Assembly (NCBI GenBank): GCA_965232575.1
Contig: CBDDPZ010000008.1
Location: 620,001 to 684,000 of the forward strand
DNA: 64,000 bases
Reading direction: 5' to 3'
From: Bin5 sp965232575
GTDB lineage: Bacteria; Chloroflexota; Anaerolineae; Caldilineales; Caldilineaceae
Shown: positions 9,257-17,792 of the stretch, piece after piece
How positions within the stretch are numbered: the stretch's first letter is position 1
How the letters are laid out: every line of letters begins with the position of its first letter
Translations under genes and position numbers: made by a program
Notes under the pieces: generated by a model
Databases searched by the model: none
What the model was told of the DNA's origin: nothing
What the model saw: only the letters and a program-made list of their open reading frames with translations

Positions 9257-10540
9257 ATGAGCAAGTTAGCCCTACTCGGCGGCGAGAAGGCCGTCACCAC
9301 TGAACCCCATTCCGCCGGCCACCACCGTTCGCCGATGTGGGAAAGCGGCAAGGCCGCCGACTGGGAGGAGTTCTCCGAGGCCTTCGCCAAGAAGATGCAG
9401 GTCGAATACGCCCTGCCCGTTTCGTCCGGACAGGTGGCGTTGAACTCCGCCCTCACGGCCGCGCAGGCCGGGCCGGGGGATGAGGTCATCGTCCCCTCCT
9501 TCACCTGGATCGCCAGCGTCAGCTGCATCATGCACAACAACGCGGTACCCATCTTCGCCGACGTCGATCCCAAAACATACACGCTCGACCCGGAGGACGT
9601 GCGCCGCAAGATCACCCACCGCACCAAGGCCATCATCGCCGTCGACCTCTACGGCCATCCGGTCGATTTGAAAGAGTTGCTCGCCATCGCCCGCGAACAC
9701 GACATCGTCCTCATCGAAGACTCCGCGCAGGCCACCGGCGCGCAGGTGGACGGCCAGATCATCGGCGGCATCGCCGACATCACCTGTTTCAGCTTCGCCG
9801 GCAAGCCGATCGCCGCCACCAGCGGCGGGGTGATGACGACCAACAGCCGTGAATACTACGAGCGCGGCGCGCTGGGCGGGCAGCATCCCTCGACGCTGTC
9901 CAAGATCCTCACCAACTCCGAACTGCTCAAGTACGCGTCGACCGGCGGTTACGGCGACAACCACCGCATCGACCGCTACGCGATGACGGTGGCCTACGAG
10001 GCGCTGGAAACCTTCGAGGAGGCCAACGAGGCCCGTATCGCCAACTGCGATCTCCTCACTCAGGAGCTGAGCAAGGTGAAGGGGATCACGCCGCCCTACA
10101 TCGCGCCCGGGGTCAAACATGTCTACCACATGTATTCCAGTCTCTACAACGAAGAAGAGTTGGGCGTGCCCAGGGAGGCGTTTGTCAAGGCGCTCAATGC
10201 CGAAGGCGTAACCGCCCTCACCTACGTCAACAGCGCCAATTTCCTCTTCCACCCCGGCGGCAAGCCGATGCCGTCCGGCCCGATCCACCACCGCGCCATC
10301 TTCCAGGAGAAGAACGTGTACGGGCACGGCTGCCCCTTCCAATGCCCCCATTATGACGGTGAGGCGGACTACTCGATCGGCTCGCTGCCCGTTACCGAAA
10401 AACTGGTTGACCAGGAGTTCAACTTCCTGCAGCCGCACCTTTCCGCCCCCAACGGCCCCGACCTGATGGAGCAGTTCCTGGACGCCGTGACCAAGGTAGT
10501 CGACAACATCGGCGACCTGGAAGGCTACCAAGTCGACTAG
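9257..10540 (+). CDS. DegT/DnrJ/EryC1/StrS-type PLP aminotransferase
   Basis: Fold-type I PLP enzyme of the sugar aminotransferase group. The cofactor-binding EDSAQATGA places Asp155, and CFSFAGK gives the Schiff-base Lys at about 183. The usual GEGG after the lysine reads TSGG here. CAGGAG sits six bases upstream of the ATG at 9257; the TTG at 9251 is less likely. Family members transfer an amino group to keto-sugars, or dehydrate sugars, for glycans or secondary products. It heads a plus-strand cluster with dioxygenases, a Gfo/Idh dehydrogenase and a glycosidase-like protein, suggesting work on an unusual sugar or amino-cyclitol (inference). Confidence 0.85.
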   Translation: MSKLALLGGEKAVTTEPHSAGHHRSPMWESGKAADWEEFSEAFAKKMQVEYALPVSSGQVALNSALTAAQAGPGDEVIVPSFTWIASVSCIMHNNAVPIFADVDPKTYTLDPEDVRRKITHRTKAIIAVDLYGHPVDLKELLAIAREHDIVLIEDSAQATGAQVDGQIIGGIADITCFSFAGKPIAATSGGVMTTNSREYYERGALGGQHPSTLSKILTNSELLKYASTGGYGDNHRIDRYAMTVAYEALETFEEANEARIANCDLLTQELSKVKGITPPYIAPGVKHVYHMYSSLYNEEELGVPREAFVKALNAEGVTALTYVNSANFLFHPGGKPMPSGPIHHRAIFQEKNVYGHGCPFQCPHYDGEADYSIGSLPVTEKLVDQEFNFLQPHLSAPNGPDLMEQFLDAVTKVVDNIGDLEGYQVD

Positions 10541-10682
10541 CGTTCGGCCGCGGAGGTCATGCGCAACCGCTGCGCAGTATGCGCGCACGGTGTACATACA
10601 TTGCGCTGCCAGCAACACCACGAGACCGGCTGGCGCAAAGACCCCGCTGGACAGCGCAAACATTGCGACTGGAGAAATTTCA

Positions 10683-11513
10683 ATGCTGGCAGAATTGAGC
10701 CACGCCCAGTGGCAGGAATTTGAACGGGAAGGCTACCTGCGCCTGGGGCGCTGTCTGACCGACGATGAACTGGCGGCGCTGCAGCAGCGCATGGACGAAA
10801 TCATGCTCGGCACCGCGCCGGTCGACTATAGCCGCATGATGATGCAACTGGACCGCATCCCCGGCAAGACCGATGCGCCCGGTCCTGGGTCGAAAGGGCA
10901 CAAAGGCGCCACGCTGCACTATCGCAAAATCCAGGACCTCGAGTTCGACCCGCTCTTCCTGCGCTATATGCAGACGCCGCTCTTCCGCCACATCTGCTGC
11001 ATGGTATACGGCACAGATACGTCGGTCGCCTGTATGCGCGCCATGTTTATGAACAAGCCCGCGGCCGACCCGGCGGATGGCGGCGTGCAAGCGGGGCAGC
11101 CCGTCGGCGGCACCCACCTCGTCTGGCATCAGGACCGCTGGACCTTTTTCGACCGCGATCCTCTGATCACCATCTGGACCGCGCTCGACCCGGCCACCGT
11201 CGCCAACGGCTGCGTCCATATCGCACCCCGCCGCCATCACACTCTGATCAACCCCTCCCACGTTTCCGGCTTTATGACCGACGATCAGGCCCATGCTCTG
11301 GTAGCGGAGACCGAGACAATCCCGCTCGAAATGGAGGCCGGCGAGGCGGTGCTGCTCCACAACTATCTGCCGCACAGCTCCGGGGTCAACAGCACTTCCA
11401 TTGCCCGCCGCGCCTTCAGCGTCTGTTACATGGATGCCGCTACGATAGATTCCCACAATCACGAGTACTCGCTGATCTTCGGCGACGGCGCGCTCGACCC
11501 GGAGCGGCTGTAG
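10683..11513 (+). CDS. Phytanoyl-CoA dioxygenase (PhyH) family protein
   Basis: Fe(II)/2-oxoglutarate oxygenase of the PhyH family, 276 aa. The metal triad is visible as H149-x-D151 (LVWHQDRW) and H231 (LPHSSGVN), with an Arg at about 242 for 2-oxoglutarate. The start is the ATG at 10683 with GGAG upstream; the frame is open back to 10590, but that part has no family character. It follows the aminotransferase and is followed 33 bases later by a second PhyH gene. Bacterial members hydroxylate or demethylate varied small molecules, so the substrate is unknown. Confidence 0.85.
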   Translation: MLAELSHAQWQEFEREGYLRLGRCLTDDELAALQQRMDEIMLGTAPVDYSRMMMQLDRIPGKTDAPGPGSKGHKGATLHYRKIQDLEFDPLFLRYMQTPLFRHICCMVYGTDTSVACMRAMFMNKPAADPADGGVQAGQPVGGTHLVWHQDRWTFFDRDPLITIWTALDPATVANGCVHIAPRRHHTLINPSHVSGFMTDDQAHALVAETETIPLEMEAGEAVLLHNYLPHSSGVNSTSIARRAFSVCYMDAATIDSHNHEYSLIFGDGALDPERL

Positions 11514-11546
11514 CCATCGCCGGCTGCGACAAGCCTGGAGGAAACC

Positions 11547-12356
11547 ATGCAACCCGAAATCGCCCTGGCAAAAAGGGAACAGATGCTGCAGGATGGCTAC
11601 TGCTTCATTGACGACATTCTCACCGAGGAGTTCCTGCAGGAGCTGCGCGAAGAGTCCGAGCGCCTCATCGCCGCCCATGTTCCTCCGCCCGACGTGAGGT
11701 ATCAGGGCCAGCACGTCAATGTACGCGGTGAGGAGAACGACGTCATCAGGAGGCTCCTGGAATGGCAGCCGGCGCGGCAGGCGCTCGAGGAGATGGGGTT
11801 CGGCGATTTTGAGAGCACCGGCGGCATCATCATCCTCACAAAAGACCCGGGCGAACCGGCCCTCTACTGGCACCAGGACTGGGCGAGTTGGGAGGACCCG
11901 ATCAGCGTCACGCCCTGGCCGCAGCAGATCTTCGTCTCCTACTATCTGAGCGACACCAGCGTCGAGAACGGTTGTCTCAAGGTCATCCCCGGCACGCACC
12001 ACAAGCGAATTGAGTTGCATAATGAGCTTGTGCCCGCCCACGAACAGGGCGCGCGCTACATCGAAGAGGATCACCCCGTCATGTTCGGCGACCATCCCGA
12101 CCAGGTCGATGTCTGCGTGCGCGCCCGTTCCTTTGTGCTGGCGGACGCCCGTCTGCTGCACTCGGCGCGCCGCAACCTGACCGATGAGCGCCGCACGCTC
12201 ATCCTCGCCTGGCACCGGCGGCGCGATGACGTCTGGGACAAGCCTCCCGCCTACTGGCAGGGTGAGATTCCCGAAGTCCTTACTAACCGCGAAGCCAGCC
12301 GGGAGTACGCGCGCTCGCGCATTCCCGGCGAATATCTCGAATTCAGCGGCCAGTAG
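11547..12356 (+). CDS. Phytanoyl-CoA dioxygenase (PhyH) family protein
   Basis: Second PhyH-type oxygenase, 269 aa, with H109-x-D111 (LYWHQDWASW) and distal H205 (RLLHSARRN) plus Arg215. GGAGG precedes the ATG. It is only distantly similar to its neighbour at 10683, so this is not a recent tandem duplication. Probably cotranscribed with the preceding genes. Substrate unknown. Confidence 0.85.
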   Translation: MQPEIALAKREQMLQDGYCFIDDILTEEFLQELREESERLIAAHVPPPDVRYQGQHVNVRGEENDVIRRLLEWQPARQALEEMGFGDFESTGGIIILTKDPGEPALYWHQDWASWEDPISVTPWPQQIFVSYYLSDTSVENGCLKVIPGTHHKRIELHNELVPAHEQGARYIEEDHPVMFGDHPDQVDVCVRARSFVLADARLLHSARRNLTDERRTLILAWHRRRDDVWDKPPAYWQGEIPEVLTNREASREYARSRIPGEYLEFSGQ

Positions 12357-12380
12357 GGTGCTATACTGTCTGAACTGTGA

Positions 12381-12484
12381 AACGGCAATTTTTAGTAGTC
12401 AGTAGCCAGTTTTTAGTAACGGCAACGGCACAACCCACTAAAAACCAGAAACTGCCGGGAAAACCCTGGGGTTCCCCTGCAGTT
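12381..12484. repeat. Family D repeat with a family F repeat inside it
   Basis: The left arm AACGGCAATTTTTAGTAG and the right part CCACTAAAAACCAGAAACTG are family D. The D end is interrupted at 12450-12484 by CCGGGAAAACCCTGGGGTTC, a family F palindrome, after which the expected end (CTGCAGTT) resumes. A half copy of family C (CTGAACTGTG) lies just before it. Confidence 0.7.
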
Positions 12485-12503
12485 AAGGAAAGGATAAGGA
12501 TCG

Positions 12504-13544
12504 ATGACAGTTCGTGCAGTTTCTCGACGCGCATTTCTCAAGACGGCAGGTGTCGCGACGTTAGGGGTAGGCTTGGCGGCCTGCCGGCCAATACCTCCGA
12601 TCGCCGACAGTGAAGCCGCGCTGGGCAAGGTAACCGCTGCCCAGGTGACGGACCCCGAAAGCCTCAAGGCCTTCGTCCTCGGTGCGAAGGCGCATATCGA
12701 GGCGATCACAGACATGAACGTAGGAGCGAAGCTCAGGGAAGGGCTGAAAACAGAGGGCGACTGGAAATCCGGCTCGACGTTCCTCATCATCTTCCTCAAG
12801 ACCGGAGAACCGTTCATTCACGGGAACGATCGTGAAGCGGAAAGCAAAAACCTGCTCGACGTCGAGGACGAACGCGGCACCAAGGTCGTCCAGGAACTCT
12901 TCGCGGCTGCCGCTCAGGGCGGCGGTTTCGTCGAATACTACGACGAGGGGCTGAAGACGGCATACGCTGTCGAATATACATCCGGGATCACCGCAAGAAA
13001 ATTCGTGCTGGTCGGCGGCTACTCGCAGGACGTCTCCCATGTCCAAATCGAGATCGCGGATCTCCCGAAGCCCCCCGTCACCGCGTCGGAAGTGGTGGAC
13101 CGCGAGACACTCATCGCTTTTGTCGAAGCGGCGGCCGAGGCCTACCGCACGGCCGTCATGTCCGAAGGCTATAGCGCCCTCACCGGGGTCAGAAACGCCT
13201 TCCGGGTGGAAGGAGGGGACTGGAAGTCAGGCTCCATCTACCTGTATGTCGTGAGTGGCGGGGGCGTCACCCTGTTTCACGGGTCCGAGCCGTATCGCGA
13301 AGGCAAACGCACGGACATGACGAGGACGGACTCCAAAGGGGTGAGGTTCGCTGAGTTGCTGATAGGAGTCGCACGGCGCGAGGGTAAGAGTTTTCTGCGA
13401 TATCACTACGATAACCCGGCCATCGAAGGAGACGAGGAGACCGGTTCCCCAAAGCTCGGCTACGCCGTCAGCTTCCCGGTGCCCAACTCGGAACAGAGGG
13501 CCGTCGTCGGCTCCGGCATCTATATCGACACGGACGACGAGTGA
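12504..13544 (+). CDS. Lipoprotein with two tandem Cache sensor domains
   Basis: 346 aa with a Tat-like SRRAFLK motif and lipobox Cys27 (GLAAC). Two similar halves follow (about 45-180 and 190-345). Each has the pattern of a single Cache domain (LREGLKTEGDWKSGSTFLII and VEGGDWKSGSIYLYVVSGGG), with FIHGNDREAE / LFHGSEPYRE as the ligand-pocket strand. Cache domains bind small ligands outside the cell; with no kinase attached, this could be a binding partner of a receptor or transporter. Its signal region is nearly identical in DNA to that of the sugar-binding protein at 9014, although the mature proteins are unrelated. Confidence 0.8.
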   Translation: MTVRAVSRRAFLKTAGVATLGVGLAACRPIPPIADSEAALGKVTAAQVTDPESLKAFVLGAKAHIEAITDMNVGAKLREGLKTEGDWKSGSTFLIIFLKTGEPFIHGNDREAESKNLLDVEDERGTKVVQELFAAAAQGGGFVEYYDEGLKTAYAVEYTSGITARKFVLVGGYSQDVSHVQIEIADLPKPPVTASEVVDRETLIAFVEAAAEAYRTAVMSEGYSALTGVRNAFRVEGGDWKSGSIYLYVVSGGGVTLFHGSEPYREGKRTDMTRTDSKGVRFAELLIGVARREGKSFLRYHYDNPAIEGDEETGSPKLGYAVSFPVPNSEQRAVVGSGIYIDTDDE

Positions 13545-13556
13545 CCCTCGGCGCGC

Positions 13557-13706
13557 ACGGCAGGGGAAAACCAGGGCCCTTCGGGCGGGGAACTGCGGGG
13601 GAACTGCCGGGAAAATCCTGGGGTTGTTTATCAGAATAGCGATTCATCCGAAGGTCTCGATGGCGAGGGGCGAGGTTTTCGCTATCCCCTGGCCCCTAGC
13701 CCCTGA
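13557..13706. repeat. Family F and family G repeats in the 13545-13737 gap
   Basis: 13557-13625 carries several GGGAAAACC / CCTGGGG arms of family F. 13661-13706 is a family G palindrome (GGCGAGGGGCGAGG then CCCCTGGCCCCTAGCCCCTG). They fill the gap between the Cache gene and the dehydrogenase gene. Confidence 0.6.
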
Positions 13707-13737
13707 TGTACATCACTGGCGACTGGACACTGAAGTG

Positions 13738-14724
13738 ATGCGATTTGCCCTCTTTGGCGCCGGCCGTGCCGGCGCAATCCACGCCCGCAACATCGCCGCC
13801 CATCCCCGCGCCGAACTCGGTTACATCTTCGACGTCGATCAGGCCGCCGCGCAGCGGCTCACGGACGCCCGCGGAGGCCAGGTTCCCCGCGGCCCGCAGC
13901 AGATCTGGGAGGCGGACGACGTCGATGCTGTCCTGATCGCCTCATCGACCGATACGCACGTCGACCTGCTGCGGCAGGCGATGCGGGCCGGCAAACCGAC
14001 CTACTGCGAAAAGCCGATCGACCTCGACATCGAGAAAGTGAGAACGTTCATGGACGAAGCGTCCGCGAGCGACCCGCCGGTATTCATCGGATTCCGCCGC
14101 CGCTTCCAGCCTGAATTCAGTTCCATGCAGCGGCAGGTCCGGGATGGCGCAATCGGACAGATCGAGTCCATCCGCATCATTGCCCGCGACTTTGCGCTGG
14201 CCCCTCTCTCCTTTCTGCAGCGCTCCGGCGGCCTGCTGCGCGACAAGATGATCCACTACTTCGATCTGGCGCCTTGGCTCGCCGCGGAGAAACCCACCCA
14301 GGTCTACGCAACCGGCTCCTGCCTCATTGACCCCGTTGTCGGACAGATGGGCGACGTCGACACCGCGGTGGCGGTCCTGCGCTTCCCGAGCGGCGCGCTG
14401 TGTACGATTGAGAACGGCCGGCGCGCGGTCTATGGCTTTGATGACCGGGTCGAGGTTTTTGGCGCCGAAGGGATGCTGCAAGGCGGCTCGGCCCCCTCCG
14501 AGAATCTGGCCCGGTTCACCGCGATGGGCATCACGCAGAATCGCTTCCCTGACTACTACGGCGAGGAGAGCTTCGCCTACGCGCTCGATGCCTTCATCAC
14601 CGCGCTCGAAAGCGGCGCGGCCGTCTCGCCCTCGCTGCAGGACGGCTACCAGGCCCAGTTGATCGCCGAGGCCGCGATCGAGTCGATGCGCACTAACCGC
14701 CCGGTGAAACTCCAATGGACATAG
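13738..14724 (+). CDS. Gfo/Idh/MocA family NAD(P)-dependent sugar dehydrogenase
   Basis: 328 aa. The Rossmann nucleotide loop is at residues 7-12 (GAGRAG) and the family EKP signature at 91-93 (YCEKPIDLD). The region around 115-180 (GFRRRFQPEF, then a long sheet) fits inositol 2-dehydrogenase-like members. I place the start at the ATG at 13738, because it begins directly with the Rossmann strand; the open frame back to 13624 is repeat DNA. It oxidises or reduces a hydroxyl of a sugar or cyclitol, in line with the neighbouring aminotransferase and glycosidase-like genes. Confidence 0.85.
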   Translation: MRFALFGAGRAGAIHARNIAAHPRAELGYIFDVDQAAAQRLTDARGGQVPRGPQQIWEADDVDAVLIASSTDTHVDLLRQAMRAGKPTYCEKPIDLDIEKVRTFMDEASASDPPVFIGFRRRFQPEFSSMQRQVRDGAIGQIESIRIIARDFALAPLSFLQRSGGLLRDKMIHYFDLAPWLAAEKPTQVYATGSCLIDPVVGQMGDVDTAVAVLRFPSGALCTIENGRRAVYGFDDRVEVFGAEGMLQGGSAPSENLARFTAMGITQNRFPDYYGEESFAYALDAFITALESGAAVSPSLQDGYQAQLIAEAAIESMRTNRPVKLQWT

Positions 14725-14803
14725 TAGATGTGGACATTCTAAATGCGTTGCCGCTTGCCCCCCCTTCTGTGCCCGCTGTGCCCACAGGAAATTCAATCAG
14801 CCC

Positions 14804-16417
14804 ATGAACGCAAATCCTGACCCTTCAGCGAACGCCTATCCACTCCGCGGCGGTGAGAGCGTCCTTCTCCTCGACGAGACATTGATCCAGGAGGAAGACG
14901 GCATTACCCGCGAAGTCCAGCCCTGCGCCAAGACCCCATTCGTCATGGAGCCCGATCCGGACAAGCTCTGGGAATACTGCGGCCCCGGCATGAGCAAGCG
15001 CATCCATCTCTACGGCACAGCCCTCTACGACGATCTGGCAGGCAAGTACCGGATGTGGTACTTCGGCCGCATGGGCCCCCACTGGCGCGTGCCTGACGGC
15101 AACTACCAGATCCCCAGCCTCTATGTCCCCCGCACCGACGAAAGACCCTACCACTGCAACGGCGTTACCGCCGACCGCTACGGACGCGCCTTCGTCGACA
15201 ACGACCGCGGCGACCTCACCCTGTACGCGGAGAGCGACGACGGCATCAACTGGGTCAAGCCGGCGTTGGGCATCTTCACATTCAACGGCAGTTCTGCCAA
15301 CAACATCATCTGGGATCTCCACGGCGCCTCTGTCTTCATCGACCGCGACGAAGCGGACCCGGACCAACGCTACAAGGCGATCGGCTTCTGCCGCCGCTAC
15401 CGCAGCATCTTCCTGCTCACCTCCCCCGACGGCATTCACTGGAATGACAACGTTACCGTGTCCCTCCCTGGGCAGGGGCGCACACATAACTGTCTCGAGC
15501 CGGTGGTAAAGCGTAGCAACGAGGGCACGTTCAACGTAACCTGGGACCCGGTAGATGGAATCTATCGGGCCTATTCGCTCCAGCGTTTTGACGACAGCGA
15601 GAAGCGTCGCGTCATCTGCTACTCGGAAAGCCCCTCTCTGGCTGGCCCCTGGAAGGACGCCTACCCGATTCTGGAGCCGGGCAACTGGGACGACGAGATC
15701 GCCCGGCGCAAATACGGCGCGCTGCGCGCCGAGTTCCACAACATGTCCGCCTTTCGCTATGGGAGCCTTCATATCGGTCTGCTGGGCGTTCTCTACGTGA
15801 CCGCCGAGCAGATCCCGGGTGAAAAGAACCAGATCCCCTGCGACGGCCCCATCGACGGCCAGTTCGTCTACAGCCGCGATGGGATCAACTGGCAGCACGC
15901 CGACCGCGCCCGCACCGCCGCGCTTCCGCGCGGCGCCGGCGACGCCTTCGACCGGGGCATGATCATCGGCACGGCCAAAGAGCCGATCATCGAGGGCGAT
16001 GAAATTCACTGGTACTACACCGGCTGCGAGCATACGCACGGCGAGGTCGACATGGAGAAGCGCGTCAAGCGGCTGGGGCGCGCCACCTGGCAGCGGGACC
16101 GTTTCGTCGCGCTCGCCGCGGCCGGCGAGGCAATGGTCGTAACCAAACCCTTGCTCCTGCCCGCGGGCGCCGGCGCCCTTGAGGTGAACGCCGATGCCGC
16201 CGGCGGCCAGCTGCACGTCGAACTGTGCTGTCCCGACGGGCGCGTTCTCGAAGGTTTCTCTCGCGCCGACTGCCTTCCTCTGCAAACCGACGACCTGCAC
16301 TGGCAGGTCAGGTGGAATAACGAGCAACAAACAAGCGAAGGCGCACAACGAAGCCCAGTCCAGATCCGGTTTTTCCTCAATCGCAGCAAGCTCTACAGCT
16401 TCACATTTCGAACCTGA
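14804..16417 (+). CDS. Beta-propeller glycosidase-like protein (GH32/GH43 style), 537 aa
   Basis: The repeated motif SPDGIHWND / ESDDGINWVKP / SRDGINWQHA spaces out propeller blades as in five-bladed GH32/43/62-type folds. The C-terminal about 90 residues (ALEVNADAAGGQLHVELC, then RFFLNRSKLYSF) form a beta-sandwich found after such propellers. Two paralogs occur in the window (35093 and 36632). No signal peptide is visible, so it is probably cytoplasmic. I could not identify catalytic acids with certainty, so a glycoside-binding or lyase role remains open. The stop is five bases before a nested repeat. Confidence 0.6.
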   Translation: MNANPDPSANAYPLRGGESVLLLDETLIQEEDGITREVQPCAKTPFVMEPDPDKLWEYCGPGMSKRIHLYGTALYDDLAGKYRMWYFGRMGPHWRVPDGNYQIPSLYVPRTDERPYHCNGVTADRYGRAFVDNDRGDLTLYAESDDGINWVKPALGIFTFNGSSANNIIWDLHGASVFIDRDEADPDQRYKAIGFCRRYRSIFLLTSPDGIHWNDNVTVSLPGQGRTHNCLEPVVKRSNEGTFNVTWDPVDGIYRAYSLQRFDDSEKRRVICYSESPSLAGPWKDAYPILEPGNWDDEIARRKYGALRAEFHNMSAFRYGSLHIGLLGVLYVTAEQIPGEKNQIPCDGPIDGQFVYSRDGINWQHADRARTAALPRGAGDAFDRGMIIGTAKEPIIEGDEIHWYYTGCEHTHGEVDMEKRVKRLGRATWQRDRFVALAAAGEAMVVTKPLLLPAGAGALEVNADAAGGQLHVELCCPDGRVLEGFSRADCLPLQTDDLHWQVRWNNEQQTSEGAQRSPVQIRFFLNRSKLYSFTFRT

Positions 16418-16421
16418 CGAC

Positions 16422-16521
16422 TTTGCGTTGAGCCGACGCCATCTTTTGCGCTGAGTCCCGGACGGCGAACAGCAACGGCAAAGAGGGGCGAAGCGTCAAA
16501 CAGGCCCTTGGCGAAGCGCAA
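16422..16521. repeat. Family A repeat split by an inserted family B repeat
   Basis: 16422-16444 is the left half of family A (TTTGCGTTGAGCCGACGCCA) and 16503-16521 its right half (GGCCCTTGGCGAAGCGCAA). Between them, 16445-16500 is a complete short family B unit that starts TTTGCGCTGAGTCCCGG and ends GCGAAGCGTCAAA. This is a clear element-in-element insertion. Confidence 0.85.
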
Positions 16522-16555
16522 GCAGAGCCGCTGACCACGAACGAGAGGAGTCCAA

Positions 16556-17278
16556 ATGAGCCTCACAATCCAGGAAAAAGAATCCTTTGAAGCCAACGGC
16601 TATCTGCTCAAGAAAGGCCTCATCCCCCAGCAGGAGATCGAGCAGATACGACAGGAATTGCCAGACATTCACCGGCGCATGGTGGACGACCCCCCGCCCG
16701 AAGTTCATGTCGCCTGGGAGGACGAGGACGCGCCCGACGAGAGCAAGATCATCCGCCAGCTGATGCACAGCGAACTGATCAGCCCCACCCTCAACCGCAT
16801 CCTGCGCAGCGACACGCTCGTCGATATCGTAGCCGAGCTGATGCACCCGCAGGTCGCCCTCTATCACAGCAAGCTCCTGCCCAAAGAGGCCGGCATCGGC
16901 GCGGCGACGCCGTGGCATCAGGACTACGCCTACTGGAAGACCGACGAAAATCAGCCGATGATGCTCAACTGCCAGCTCGCCATCGATCCGATGACGCTCG
17001 AAAACGGCTGCCTGGAGTTTATCCCCGGCAGCCACCGCTGGGGGCTGCAGGACCATGAGCGGCACCAGGAGACGTTCGGCATGTTCCTGCCCGGACGCTA
17101 CTACAAGCGCGACGAGGGCGTGACCGTTCCGATGGAGCCGGGCGACGGCATCTTCTTCACCTCCCTCGTCATCCACGGCTCCGCGCCCAACAAGTCGCCC
17201 CATTCCCGCTGGGCCAACACTTTCGCCTATAATGTGCCCGGCAACGGCGAGCGCCAGGTCCGCGAAGTTCTGCGCTGA
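16556..17278 (+). CDS. Phytanoyl-CoA dioxygenase (PhyH) family protein
   Basis: 240 aa, the third PhyH-type oxygenase of the cluster. The iron triad is H121-x-D123 (TPWHQDYAYW) and H207 (LVIHGSAPN), with R218 as the likely 2-oxoglutarate anchor. LENGCLEFIPGSHRWG is a classic PhyH stretch. GAGAGGAG sits just before the ATG. A strong hairpin follows the stop, so the cluster that began at 9257 probably ends here. Confidence 0.87.
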   Translation: MSLTIQEKESFEANGYLLKKGLIPQQEIEQIRQELPDIHRRMVDDPPPEVHVAWEDEDAPDESKIIRQLMHSELISPTLNRILRSDTLVDIVAELMHPQVALYHSKLLPKEAGIGAATPWHQDYAYWKTDENQPMMLNCQLAIDPMTLENGCLEFIPGSHRWGLQDHERHQETFGMFLPGRYYKRDEGVTVPMEPGDGIFFTSLVIHGSAPNKSPHSRWANTFAYNVPGNGERQVREVLR

Positions 17279-17285
17279 CGAAAGA

Positions 17286-17333
17286 GGCCGGTGACCGGTC
17301 GACCATGGGGCCTGCTCTGGTCGACCGGCCTTT
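17286..17333 (+). terminator. Hairpin terminator after the PhyH gene
   Basis: CCGGTCGACCA (17295-17305) pairs perfectly with TGGTCGACCGG (17318-17328), and the flanking AGGCCGG and CCT extend the stem. It begins seven bases after the stop and is followed by only a short T-run (CCTTTGC). Confidence 0.6.
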
Positions 17334-17792
17334 GCGGTTCCCCGCGTCCCGTCCCGACAAATTTGCTTTTGCCCTTCTCTGCATATACAATGCCCTACCG
17401 GCCAATTTGGCTGAAGCGTCAGTGGTAGTCCTGACTTTGGCCCGGACTGCAACCAAAAAAGCTGAAACCGGTCAACACAAAGCCCCGAGCCCTCCCCCCG
17501 ATATCGAGGCTTCCCTGATTACCCGATTTGCTGAGAGTATTGACCCCAAGGGCAGGTTTGCGCTTCGCTGACGCCATATGCCGGCCCTTGGCGAAGCGCA
17601 AATTCGGTAACACATTTCTTGTTTTGATATAGCTGATGGCCGGTACCGGCAACAGCTCCTTGTTTTTCCGCTCAGTTTCTGGTTCTTGGTAACCGCACTC
17701 GACTTGTGCGGACAAGGCGCAACGAAAAGCCAAGAACTGATTACGAAAAACTGTAGTTTGCGGCATATAATCAACCCATTGGAGGGAAATCC
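17334..17792. other. Gene-free stretch carrying repeats and a -10-like box
   Basis: No convincing coding sequence. It contains an intact family A unit at 17557-17602 (TTTGCGCTTCGCTGACGCC to GGCGAAGCGCAAA) and a diverged family D-like palindrome at 17677-17755 (CAGTTTCTGGTTCTTGG then CCAAGAACTGATTACG). TATAAT at 17766-17771 lies 20 bases before the binding-protein ATG with no good -35 box. GGAGGG precedes that ATG. Confidence 0.6.
17557..17602. repeat. Family A palindromic repeat, 46 bp
   Basis: Ends TTTGCGC and GCGCAAA are inverted. The core GACGCCATATGCCGGCCCTT matches the other copies closely. Confidence 0.8.

Noticed and set aside
10590..10682. N-terminal extension of the first PhyH protein
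   Set aside because: No family similarity, and a good ribosome site precedes the ATG at 10683.
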